In this document: positions 1 through 5,522 of the stretch, piece after piece
How positions within the stretch are numbered: the first letter of the stretch is position 1
Layout: each line of letters starts with the position of its first letter
From: Dehalococcoidales bacterium
GTDB lineage: Bacteria; Chloroflexota; Dehalococcoidia; Dehalococcoidales; UBA2162
Assembly: GCA_020343555.1 (NCBI GenBank)
Contig: CP070800.1
Coordinates: forward strand, 93,219-99,221
Direction of reading: 5' to 3'
DNA: 6,003 nucleotides
Translations under genes and position numbers: made by a program
The notes under the pieces: model-generated
Told to the model about the DNA's origin: nothing
Seen by the model: only the letters and a program-made list of their open reading frames with translations
The model's database searches: none

Positions 1-627
1 CAGGTTCGTGCTGATGGTATCCGGGTTGATAGCATTGACGTTGATCTTGTACTGCGCCAGTTCCAGCGCCAGTGTCTTTGCCAGGCCAATCGTGCCGTAC
101 TTGGAGGCACAGTAACTGCTGCTTCCCGGAGCTCCGAAGGTCCCGGCTACCGAAGCAATAATTACGATCTTCTTACCCTCGGGATTAGGGATCATCGTTT
201 TAGCTACTGCCTTTGAGATAAGAAAGCTGCCCGTGAGATTGACATCGATAACCTTTCTCCAGATTGCTTCATCGAGTTCGACGATATGTGGACCCACCGG
301 ACCGCGTATCGCAGCGCAGTGCGCCAGGATATCTATCTTACCGAATTTTTCCAACGATTTGGCGACTACGTTATCAACATCCTCACTTTTACTGATATCA
401 GCCACCAGGGCAAGTCCCTGCTGCCCTAGTGCCTGTATTTCCTCTATCACTTCCTCGAGACCTCGCCAGTTTTCCTCTCCAGGCCAGATACTTTTCGGTG
501 CCATCACCTGGTCGACGATAACCACATCAGCGCCTTCACTGGCTAGTCGTTTGGCAACGGCACGACCCATACCCCTGATGCTTCCTGCTCCGGTTACCAG
601 AGCAACCTTCCCATCAAGACTTTTCAT
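1..627 (-). CDS. Short-chain dehydrogenase/reductase (SDR), C-terminus cut by window edge
   Basis: This is an NAD(P)-dependent alcohol/ketone oxidoreductase of the SDR superfamily, presumably cytoplasmic; the substrate is unknown. I read 209 residues from ATG at 627 and the frame is still open at position 1. The usual length of about 250-270 residues implies roughly 50 are missing. The Rossmann start VTGAGSIRGMG (11-21) has two more residues between TG and GMG than the classical TGxxxGxG. D39 closes beta-2 and favours NAD(H). An extended loop (about 41-56) follows, as in some long-loop SDRs, including mycofactocin-coupled ones. The usual NNAG is replaced by HCAA (103-106). N130, S159 and YxxxK (Y172, K176) complete the catalytic tetrad, so it should be active. 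The start is supported by AGGGAGA at 634-640. It lies 31 bp downstream of the AOR stop with no visible terminator, so the two probably form one operon. Confidence 0.93.
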   Translation of the reverse strand, partial: MKSLDGKVALVTGAGSIRGMGRAVAKRLASEGADVVIVDQVMAPKSIWPGEENWRGLEEVIEEIQALGQQGLALVADISKSEDVDNVVAKSLEKFGKIDILAHCAAIRGPVGPHIVELDEAIWRKVIDVNLTGSFLISKAVAKTMIPNPEGKKIVIIASVAGTFGAPGSSSYCASKYGTIGLAKTLALELAQYKINVNAINPDTISTNL

Positions 628-633
628 TTCGGT

Positions 634-640
634 TCTCCCT
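634..640 (-). promoter_or_regulatory. Ribosome binding site of the partial SDR
   Basis: Read on the minus strand, AGGGAGA lies 6 nt before the ATG at 627. It fixes the start and shows that this gene, though directly behind the AOR gene, has its own translation initiation site. Confidence 0.7.
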
Positions 641-658
641 TTATAGTATTATGTAAAA

Positions 659-2503
659 TTACAGCTCTGAGAATAATTCACCTATACCGTAGCGTTCCAG
701 GGTCTCCTTTGTCGGTTTCCCTGTCTCGGGATCCCAGCCCATTTTCTCGTAATAATTTCGCCGGAGATCATCCCAGTACGGCATGATTGTCTTGCCTTCC
801 GCGGGTCCGTCGACGGGGGTCGAACCATAACGGACCGAAGGTGATTCTACTTCCTTAGTCAGTCCGTGACGGAAGTTAAAGACACGAAGCCGGTTTATGG
901 TGCGGAATCCGACATCCAGGGCTTCCCATATATCCATATCCCACCCGGTTATCGAGTTTAAACAGTCAACCAGTTTCTGCAGGTCCTGGGCTCCCATGAA
1001 ACAGATTCCCAGGGAATCTTCGAACTGCCGTCTCCCGTTCATCTGAGCGTTCTGAGTTGAAACCGCTATAGGATCGAATGGATCTTTGGACATCTCGACA
1101 CCTATCTGCTCAGGATGAGGAAAACCACCGCTCAGTTCCACGGTACCGGTATTGGAGAAACAGGTGTCCATAAGCTCTGACCATCTCGCTCTGTGGTCGT
1201 GACCACGTGGAGAAGCGCCTTTATTGGTATATATGGCACACTTCGCGGCTTCACCGCCGATCTTCTCAGAAGCTTTCTTAACTCCTTCAGCGAACAGATC
1301 ACCGCATCCGTCACGAGCAGCTATTTTCTTCAACATGGCCAGAGCAGCTTCAGCGTCTCCCCATTTCATCTCGATACCGTCAAGGTCTTCCTTCTTCAGG
1401 TATCCTTTTTCGTAACACTCCATTATCCAGCCGATAAGATAACCTGATTCATTAATATCGAAACCAAGCCAGTCAACCATGTTGCCCAGCATTACGGCGG
1501 CACCCGGATCAGTCTGGCCTATTACCGAAGCCATAGCAGCCAGTCCCTCATACTCCGGCTCATCTCCAATGAATCCTGTGTATGGACCTTCGGTTACTTC
1601 TGTCTCCCGGCAATGGGCAATCCGACAGGCCCAACAGGTTGTCGGAGTCGCCTTGAAATGAGTACGCAGCCATTCCCCGCCGAATTTCTCAGCCTCAGGG
1701 AAAAGGTTAGTTGTATAGTTTTTGACGGGCAGCGCGCCGCCCCTGATGATCCTCGGGAAAATAAATGCTGTTCCCCATTCCGACAGGGTTGAATCCATCT
1801 CCATCGCGTTTTCGACGAGTACCCTGGCTTGTTCTGATAAACTGTCCGGATCTGCAACCGGTACCGCCCCTTCACCGCGTTCTGCCACTACAGCTTTAAG
1901 TTTCTTCGAACCCATTACGGCACCGAGTCCGTTATGCGCAGCAGTATGTCCGTAGTCGCCGACTACACCGGCAAATCGTACCAGGTTTTCACCGGCCGGA
2001 CCGATGCAGTAGACACTGCTCTGCCCATCGATGCCTTCTTTGATGGCATCCTCTGTTTCCCTGGTTAATTTACCGACCAGGTGTGTCGCGTCACGAAGCT
2101 CCGCTTTTCCATCATGAACATGGAGGTAGACCCAATCATCCGCCTTGCCCTGGAAAATGATTCCATCATAACCGGAAAACTTCAGGAAAGCCCCAAAATA
2201 TCCATTTGCCTGTGAAGCTCCTGCCATGTTCGTCATGGGACCTTTGCTTATTATAGAGAATGTTCCGGAGCCACTTACCCTGGTTCCTCCCATAGGACCG
2301 GTAAAGAATAGCAGGCGATTTTCAGGATCCGACCACTCTAAACCAGGTGACACCTCTTCATAAAGGTATTTCGCACCGAGTCCATTTCCCCCAAGACATT
2401 CTCTCAGCGTTCCGGCATCGACAGTTTCTTCGCTAAACTCTCGCCTGCCAAGGTCAACCCGAAGTAATTTCCCCGCATACCCCCCAACAGGTTTTTCAGC
2501 CAT
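659..2503 (-). CDS. Aldehyde:ferredoxin oxidoreductase family protein (tungsten-bispterin enzyme)
   Basis: Family members oxidise an aldehyde to the carboxylate and pass electrons to ferredoxin, using a tungsten bis-pterin centre and one [4Fe-4S] cluster in the cytoplasm. The 614 residues match the usual 600-650. The N-terminal domain shows the LLRVDL start, a GGNGLGAKYLYEEV block (about 38-51), TGPMGGT and a GYDGII segment. Cluster ligands are C290, C293, C298 (CxxCx4C) and C501 in DSLGIC. The pterin-binding motifs are DWLGFDINESG (344-354) and the DSLG segment. SPRGHDHRARW (about 431-441) and the MGWDPETGKPT tail are typical of bacterial members. I chose ATG at 2503 because AGGTGAG sits 4 nt before it. 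An in-frame GTG at 2512 would add three residues but overlaps that ribosome site. It probably forms an operon with the SDR downstream. The substrate cannot be told; BamB-like proteins share this architecture. Confidence 0.95.
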   Translation of the reverse strand: MAEKPVGGYAGKLLRVDLGRREFSEETVDAGTLRECLGGNGLGAKYLYEEVSPGLEWSDPENRLLFFTGPMGGTRVSGSGTFSIISKGPMTNMAGASQANGYFGAFLKFSGYDGIIFQGKADDWVYLHVHDGKAELRDATHLVGKLTRETEDAIKEGIDGQSSVYCIGPAGENLVRFAGVVGDYGHTAAHNGLGAVMGSKKLKAVVAERGEGAVPVADPDSLSEQARVLVENAMEMDSTLSEWGTAFIFPRIIRGGALPVKNYTTNLFPEAEKFGGEWLRTHFKATPTTCWACRIAHCRETEVTEGPYTGFIGDEPEYEGLAAMASVIGQTDPGAAVMLGNMVDWLGFDINESGYLIGWIMECYEKGYLKKEDLDGIEMKWGDAEAALAMLKKIAARDGCGDLFAEGVKKASEKIGGEAAKCAIYTNKGASPRGHDHRARWSELMDTCFSNTGTVELSGGFPHPEQIGVEMSKDPFDPIAVSTQNAQMNGRRQFEDSLGICFMGAQDLQKLVDCLNSITGWDMDIWEALDVGFRTINRLRVFNFRHGLTKEVESPSVRYGSTPVDGPAEGKTIMPYWDDLRRNYYEKMGWDPETGKPTKETLERYGIGELFSEL

Positions 2504-2506
2504 TTT

Positions 2507-2513
2507 TCTCACC
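2507..2513 (-). promoter_or_regulatory. Ribosome binding site that decides the AOR start
   Basis: On the minus strand AGGTGAG precedes the ATG at 2503 by about 4 nt. The alternative GTG start at 2510-2512 lies inside this motif and has no comparable upstream site, so the ATG is preferred. Confidence 0.65.
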
Positions 2514-2610
2514 TCTCTTACCTGGAATCTGAATATCTTTAGATGCCTGAATTCGTCTGTCGCAGCAATGACGGGTCGGATTCATGGCGAAAATCCCTCT
2601 AAGTGGCGTA

Positions 2611-2640
2611 ATGATAACACAAACATCATGTTGAAACCAA
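2611..2640 (-). promoter_or_regulatory. Weak candidate promoter for the AOR-SDR operon
   Basis: On the minus strand an extended -10-like TGTTATCAT (2619-2611; TATCAT matches TATAAT at 5 of 6) lies 18 bp from a poor -35-like TTGGTT (2640-2635). Transcription would start near 2604 and give a leader of about 100 nt. The -35 candidate falls inside the repeat at 2625-2697. Nothing better was found between 2504 and 2789 on this strand, but the match is modest. Confidence 0.25.
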
Positions 2641-2697
2641 TATGTTTCAGGGGGAGTACGACTCTTCTCCCACCTCCACCGGAAAAGGCGCCCGTTT
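2625..2697 (-). repeat. Degraded copy (A) of an SDR gene 3' end plus downstream flank
   Basis: Minus-strand reading gives, in order, ACGGG, CCGGTGGA, GAAGA, CG.ACTCCC, TGAAACA and GTTTCA. The same blocks in the same order and nearly the same spacing occur at 3956-3872, where they are the last codons of the complete SDR (including the PVDGG codons) and the sequence after its stop. Copy A has small deletions, including the region matching the stop codon, and no longer encodes a sensible SDR tail. Its orientation equals that of the intact SDR. The two copies bracket the membrane-protein gene. I read it as a relic of an SDR 3' end, left by duplication or by insertion of the intervening 1.2 kb. 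The alignment was done by eye. Confidence 0.45.
2632..2649. repeat. Inverted repeat TGAAAC-N6-GTTTCA inside copy A
   Basis: There are perfect 6-bp arms with a 6-nt spacer. The counterpart at 3879-3898 keeps the same arms (extended to 7 bp) with a different spacer sequence, so the dyad is better conserved than its loop. No T-run follows on either strand, so it is not a standard intrinsic terminator. Confidence 0.45.
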
Positions 2698-2734
2698 TTT
2701 ACCAACTTAGTACGAAAATATATGTAATATTCAG

Positions 2735-2763
2735 TTGACAACACTCCTGTAAGGGAGTAAATT
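2735..2763 (+). promoter_or_regulatory. Sigma70-type promoter of the membrane-protein gene
   Basis: A consensus -35 TTGACA (2735-2740), a 17-bp spacer and -10 TAAATT (2758-2763, 4 of 6) predict a transcription start near 2770, giving a leader of only about 20 nt before the TTG start. A 5-bp inverted repeat ACTCC-N6-GGAGT (2743-2758) fills the spacer between the two hexamers and could be a small operator, but such a short dyad may be chance. Confidence 0.6.
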
Positions 2764-2780
2764 TACGCTAAAATGCTTAC

Positions 2781-2786
2781 GAGGAA
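2781..2786 (+). promoter_or_regulatory. Ribosome binding site supporting a TTG start
   Basis: GAGGAA ends 3 nt before the TTG at 2790. It is the only start-like codon in this frame between the upstream stop (2769-2771) and the first hydrophobic helix. The rather short spacing and the rare start codon suggest modest translation. Confidence 0.55.
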
Positions 2787-2789
2787 CTA

Positions 2790-3821
2790 TTGGCAGGAGA
2801 ATATCGTCAATACCCGTTAATCGAAGCAGCGATAAGAAGTACTCGTTTACCTCGTTTATGGACAATCACTATCGTAGCTGGTGGGCTATTACTGCTGCTG
2901 ATCTTATCGATGTTCCTCGACGATGAGCTCGATTCCCTGTTTCAATGGAATACGGTGAGTCCCCATTTTCTAAACATTGTATTTCTAACCTATATCCTGG
3001 TGGTCTACCGCTTTATGTTACAAGCGCGTGAGAAGGCCATTTTGGCTTTTAAGCCGTTATTAGCCTTAGAAGACGATGCCTTTAACAAGGTTGTAGAAAA
3101 CACCCTGAAGCCAAGTCGTCGTGGGGAGTGGACAGCTGTATTCCTAGGAATAGGCATTTTAGGAGCGGTACTTTTTCAACCCTGGACCCTGGAATGGGCA
3201 CCGACTTATTTCTGGGTGACTATTCACTATGTTACGGTTACCACATTTGGTATGGGCCTGATGGGATGGCTTGTCTATGATACGTTAGTAGGCATCATTC
3301 GTATCTATCGACTGAGTCGTCAGGACTTGAAGCTGGATATATTGAATCCTGGAATAATGGCTCCTGTCGCTAACTGGAGTCTGGGCATCTCACTTGTTTT
3401 TGTAGGTATCTTCATCCTGAGTATCATTTCCGATGTAACTCAAACAACCAAGACTGAACTCTGGAAAGACATCATTGGATATGCGTTTCTCATAGGTGTT
3501 ACGTTGCTGATATTCTTCCTCTCTATGTGGGGTGTGCATCGAGTCATGAGTGACGCTAAGAAAAGTAAGCTTATACCAGCACGAAAGCTTTTAGCAGAAA
3601 TCTCCCGCGAACTGGAGGATAGAGAGGCAAAAGATCAAAGGGAAGGGATGATAGAACTATCCTCAACATTCACTGCATGGACTACCTATGAGACGAGAGT
3701 GAAAGAGGCCCCGACCTGGCCATTTAACGCCAGTATCATCCGCAGACTTATAGCTTCAATCATTTTTCCTGCAGTCGTTTATCTGATAAAGATACTTGCT
3801 GGTTTGGGTATTCGTTTTTAA
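2790..3821 (+). CDS. Multi-pass inner-membrane protein of unknown function
   Basis: I do not recognise a family for this 343-residue protein. Hydrophobic stretches at about 23-42, 59-77, 115-131, 141-170, 194-214, 227-249 and 316-337 suggest seven transmembrane helices. A charged, probably cytoplasmic, stretch of about 60 residues (252-312) lies before the last helix and ends in the motif TWPFN (309-313). No cofactor-binding motif, signal peptide cleavage site or transporter signature is visible. The start is TTG at 2790 with GAGGAA at 2781-2786. A TAA in frame at 2769-2771 excludes a longer product, and the next in-frame ATG is deep inside helix 1. It is a single-gene unit with its own promoter, convergent with the next gene. 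I count 12 TTA leucine codons, more than the neighbouring genes appear to use. It is bracketed by imperfect direct repeats, hinting at insertion. Confidence 0.85.
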   Translation: MAGEYRQYPLIEAAIRSTRLPRLWTITIVAGGLLLLLILSMFLDDELDSLFQWNTVSPHFLNIVFLTYILVVYRFMLQAREKAILAFKPLLALEDDAFNKVVENTLKPSRRGEWTAVFLGIGILGAVLFQPWTLEWAPTYFWVTIHYVTVTTFGMGLMGWLVYDTLVGIIRIYRLSRQDLKLDILNPGIMAPVANWSLGISLVFVGIFILSIISDVTQTTKTELWKDIIGYAFLIGVTLLIFFLSMWGVHRVMSDAKKSKLIPARKLLAEISRELEDREAKDQREGMIELSSTFTAWTTYETRVKEAPTWPFNASIIRRLIASIIFPAVVYLIKILAGLGIRF

Positions 3822-3871
3822 CGAGAATCCAGAGAGATTCATCAACCAGTGAGATAAAGGGGAAACTACTC

Positions 3872-3956
3872 ATTATTATGAAACACAGCATTGTTTCAAA
3901 GGGAGTTCGTCTTTCTTCTATGTCATCCCTCCATCCACCGGCATGATATGTCCCGT
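3872..3956 (-). repeat. Repeat copy B: 3' end of the complete SDR and its downstream flank
   Basis: This is the intact counterpart of the degraded copy at 2625-2697. Reading the minus strand, it covers the SDR's last codons and TAG stop (3920-3918), then an A-rich stretch, CG.ACTCCC and the dyad. The core from 3879 to 3919 aligns to 2632-2668 at roughly 31 of 41 positions with two 2-nt gaps. The match continues into coding sequence through the shared TCCACCGG (+ strand 3934-3941 and 2675-2682). Confidence 0.45.
3879..3898. repeat. Inverted repeat TGAAACA-N6-TGTTTCA between convergent genes
   Basis: There are perfect 7-bp arms around a 6-nt spacer in the 96-bp gap between two convergent genes. 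A weak bidirectional terminator is possible from the position, but there is no T-run on either side and the stem is A/T-rich. A smaller dyad, GAATC-N6-GATTC, lies at 3825-3840. No convincing intrinsic terminator exists in 3822-3917. Confidence 0.4.
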
Positions 3957-4694
3957 GATGAATGAAGCCGCATCCGAACACAGCCAGAGTACCGCTTCTC
4001 CCATGTCTTCCGGTGTAGCAACACGTTTCAAAGGAATTACGTTCTTCATCCCGTCTTTCATGTCGGGATTCGCTTCTGTCAGGTTATCGAAGAGCTGGGT
4101 TCTTTCAGTAGGCGCGGGGCAGATAACATTGACCCGGATACCGTAAGGAGCACATTCGAGAGCAGCGGCTTTACTGAGTCCATGTAATCCCAACTTACTG
4201 GCATCGTAGGCTGCGAATCCGGCTAAAGGTTTGAACGCACCCGCTGAGGATGTGTTAACAATAGCACCATGCCCCTGTTTAATCATCTGTCTAATCTCAT
4301 ATTTCATACAGAGGAAAACACCCTTAAGGTTCACATCGACGGTTTTATCCCAGATTTCCTCCGAACAATCAACAATATTAACGACGGGCAATCGTTTGCC
4401 ATCAGGGCCAACTCCGGCATTATTAAATGCATAATCCAGCGAACCATAGGCTTCAACGATTTTATTAACCATATTCTCAACATCAACAGCCCTGGTCACA
4501 TCACATTTAACGAACATCCCTTCACCACCGGTTTTTTTTATCATTTCGACCGTCTCTTCTCCACCCTTTATATTCGAATCGGTAGAAACCACCACCTTCG
4601 CACCTCTTCCGGCAAACATCAGGGCCACACCTCTACCTATTCCGGACGCTCCACCCGTCACCAGGGTTACTTTTCCAGAAAATTGGTTTTCCAT
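3918..4694 (-). CDS. Classical short-chain dehydrogenase/reductase (SDR), complete
   Basis: This is an NAD(P)-dependent oxidoreductase interconverting an alcohol and a ketone in the cytoplasm; general annotation would be 3-oxoacyl-ACP reductase/FabG-like or hydroxysteroid-dehydrogenase-like. Its 258 residues match the family's 250. All classical motifs are present: TGGASGIG (13-20), NNAG (91-94), N122, S149-S150, YDASK (Y163, K167) and the C-terminal PVDGG (252-256). D39 after beta-2 aligns with the NAD-selective Asp, with one extra residue before it, so NAD(H) is likely. The ATG at 4694 is preceded by AGGAGT at 4703-4708. It is a single gene divergent from the NTF2-like gene and convergent with the membrane protein. 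A strong promoter overlapped by a long inverted repeat suggests repression by a DNA-binding regulator not encoded in the window. It differs from the partial SDR at 1-627, so the two are not recent copies. Confidence 0.95.
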   Translation of the reverse strand: MENQFSGKVTLVTGGASGIGRGVALMFAGRGAKVVVSTDSNIKGGEETVEMIKKTGGEGMFVKCDVTRAVDVENMVNKIVEAYGSLDYAFNNAGVGPDGKRLPVVNIVDCSEEIWDKTVDVNLKGVFLCMKYEIRQMIKQGHGAIVNTSSAGAFKPLAGFAAYDASKLGLHGLSKAAALECAPYGIRVNVICPAPTERTQLFDNLTEANPDMKDGMKNVIPLKRVATPEDMGEAVLWLCSDAASFITGHIMPVDGGMT

Positions 4695-4710
4695 TTCAAT
4701 TCACTCCTGT

Positions 4711-4728
4711 ATCTATAGAATCTATAGA
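4711..4728. repeat. Tandem duplication of ATCTATAGA in the SDR leader
   Basis: Two adjacent identical 9-bp units (4711-4719 and 4720-4728) each contain the palindrome TCTATAGA. They lie in the 5' untranslated leader of the complete SDR between its start-site dyad and its ribosome site. They may be part of an extended protein-binding site or simply a slippage duplication. Confidence 0.5.
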
Positions 4729-4755
4729 GACATATTTCGGCTAATATATGTCTCT
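4726..4755. promoter_or_regulatory. Perfect 10-bp inverted repeat, probable repressor operator
   Basis: AGAGACATAT (4726-4735) and its exact complement ATATGTCTCT (4746-4755) are separated by 10 bp. The right arm covers part of the spacer and -10 hexamer of the SDR promoter; the left arm lies just past the predicted start near 4736. Occupancy would block RNA polymerase, so a TetR-like or similar dimeric repressor is the natural reading. The regulator itself is not in the window. Confidence 0.6.
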
Positions 4756-4771
4756 GTCTGCTTTTTGTCAA
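4743..4771 (-). promoter_or_regulatory. Strong sigma70-type promoter of the complete SDR gene
   Basis: On the minus strand a consensus -35 TTGACA (4771-4766), a 17-bp spacer and -10 TATATT (4748-4743, 5 of 6) predict a start near 4736 and a leader of about 42 nt. This is the best promoter match in the window. Confidence 0.75.
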
Positions 4772-4802
4772 TTCATATATAGTGTAATATTCGAACCGAT
4801 TC

Positions 4803-4826
4803 TGATATTGCTTGAAAAGAATATCA
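4803..4826. promoter_or_regulatory. Inverted repeat TGATATT-N10-AATATCA upstream of the NTF2-like gene promoter
   Basis: There are perfect 7-bp arms (4803-4809, 4820-4826) with a 10-bp spacer, ending 12 bp before the -35 box at 4839. The spacer length equals that of the dyad at 4726-4755, but the arm sequences differ. The position suits an activator site or a second regulator of the divergent region. Confidence 0.35.
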
Positions 4827-4838
4827 ACTGAAAAGGGA

Positions 4839-4867
4839 TTGACACTGCGTCCAGTTATCTGTAAATT
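4839..4867 (+). promoter_or_regulatory. Sigma70-type promoter of the NTF2-like/flavoprotein genes
   Basis: A consensus -35 TTGACA (4839-4844), a 17-bp spacer and -10 TAAATT (4862-4867) give the same hexamers and spacing as the promoter at 2735-2763. The predicted start near 4874 gives a leader of about 97 nt. A perfect 10-bp palindrome CGATATATCG (4878-4887) lies just after the start and could be an operator. It is divergent from the SDR promoter, with 67 bp between the two -35 boxes. Confidence 0.6.
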
Positions 4868-4914
4868 TAGGCTTATCCGATATATCGCTGTCATGTTACC
4901 GGAGTTCCAACCCC

Positions 4915-4950
4915 TGAAAATCGGCACACCCTTCTGACGGCGATTTTTCA
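4915..4950 (+). other. Imperfect leader hairpin before the NTF2-like gene
   Basis: TGAAAATCG (4915-4923) can pair with CGATTTTTCA (4941-4950) with one bulged T around a 17-nt loop. It lies within the untranslated leader, ending 7 nt before the ribosome site. The stem is A/T-rich and not a good terminator. A role in leader folding is possible but unproven. Confidence 0.25.
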
Positions 4951-4957
4951 AATATCG

Positions 4958-4963
4958 AGGAGG
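4958..4963 (+). promoter_or_regulatory. Strong ribosome binding site of the NTF2-like gene
   Basis: A full-consensus AGGAGG sits 7 nt before the ATG at 4971, the best Shine-Dalgarno match in the window, suggesting efficient translation. Confidence 0.8.
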
Positions 4964-4970
4964 AACAATA

Positions 4971-5441
4971 ATGGAACTTACCTATGAAAACATCCAGGCA
5001 TTCGTTAAGGAGTACTTCAATACTTACAGCACTGTCGGTCAGTTTCCGGATACAGCCGATGAAATGCATAAATACTTCGCGCCGGACTTGAGGTTCATCC
5101 CATATATCGCCGGAATCGGCGGACCCGAAGGTGGATTCCGGAGTGCTGACCAGTTCATCCAGACCGCGAAATCACACCCAAAATGGTATGAGAGACTGAT
5201 CCCGGACGATATCACCATCGATGAAAGAAGAGCAGTATTTGTGGCGCTATTCAGAATGGAAGTGGTCGATGCTAAAACAGACCAAATTGCGATAAAAAAG
5301 AGTGCCCTGGCGCACTACCAGTTGGCCCTCGATGAAAACAAAGATATCAAGATTAAAAAGATACTGTTCTTCTGGGAGACCTTGCCCGAAGGACAGAAAG
5401 AGTTTTACGACCTGTTCGGTCCGGATAATCCGGCTGATTGA
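4971..5441 (+). CDS. NTF2-like / SnoaL-like cone-fold protein
   Basis: This 156-residue soluble protein has the length and segment order of the NTF2/SnoaL fold: amphipathic helix 1 (about 4-19), a second short helix (28-36), the strand APDLRFIPYIAG (37-48), a helix around 58-68, then long antiparallel strands (about 80-100 and 106-120) and a final strand KIKKILFFWE (127-136). Enzymatic members of this fold are small dehydratases, isomerases or cyclases acting on hydrophobic ring compounds; others only bind ligands. No catalytic residues can be assigned with certainty; candidate acidic and aromatic cavity residues are Y15, Y19, D40 and H115. The ATG is fixed by a strong ribosome site. The gene is probably co-transcribed with the flavin oxidoreductase 125 bp downstream. 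Fold assignment is by eye from pattern, not from a search. Confidence 0.8.
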   Translation: MELTYENIQAFVKEYFNTYSTVGQFPDTADEMHKYFAPDLRFIPYIAGIGGPEGGFRSADQFIQTAKSHPKWYERLIPDDITIDERRAVFVALFRMEVVDAKTDQIAIKKSALAHYQLALDENKDIKIKKILFFWETLPEGQKEFYDLFGPDNPAD

Positions 5442-5522
5442 TGGATTGGAGAATACACAGTTATTAAAAGAGAACATTAAAAATTGTCCCTCGACTCGTA
5501 TGAGTTATCCAATAAAGTATGT

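Noticed and set aside
233..646. A 137-residue + strand frame antisense to the partial SDR.
   Set aside because: It is low-complexity and rich in Ser/Thr/Pro, the mirror of a well-supported SDR with intact motifs on the other strand.
2504..2610. Possible molybdenum/tungsten-cofactor riboswitch in the AOR leader.
   Set aside because: I could not trace the conserved stems or G/C-rich core of the Moco motif; only short 4-5 bp pairings are present.
2681..2700. A G/C-rich segment followed by six T residues, resembling a terminator.
   Set aside because: GGCGCC is a self-palindrome with no loop, and only A/T arms could pair around it, so no stable terminator stem forms.
2496..2744. An 82-residue minus-strand reading frame upstream of the AOR.
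   Set aside because: It overlaps the AOR start, runs through the decayed SDR repeat and promoter region, has no ribosome site and shows no protein-like pattern.
2773..2820. A 15-codon ATG frame at the very 5' end of the membrane-protein transcript, overlapping the TTG start.
   Set aside because: It has no ribosome site and no regulatory codon pattern; probably chance.
2644..3898. GTTTCA/TGAAAC ends reminiscent of CRISPR repeats.
   Set aside because: Only two copies exist, about 1.25 kb apart, with a gene between them and no regular spacers.
4269..4718. A 149-residue + strand frame antisense to the complete SDR.
   Set aside because: The opposite strand encodes a full classical SDR with every catalytic motif; this frame has no supporting start signals.
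2723..4792. An identical decamer TGTAATATTC at 2723-2732 and 4783-4792.
   Set aside because: A shared 10-mer in A/T-rich intergenic DNA is expected by chance in 6 kb, and its position relative to the promoters differs.
4893..4937. A 14-codon frame in the leader of the NTF2-like gene that could be a leader peptide.
   Set aside because: There is no Shine-Dalgarno sequence before it and no run of codons suggestive of attenuation.
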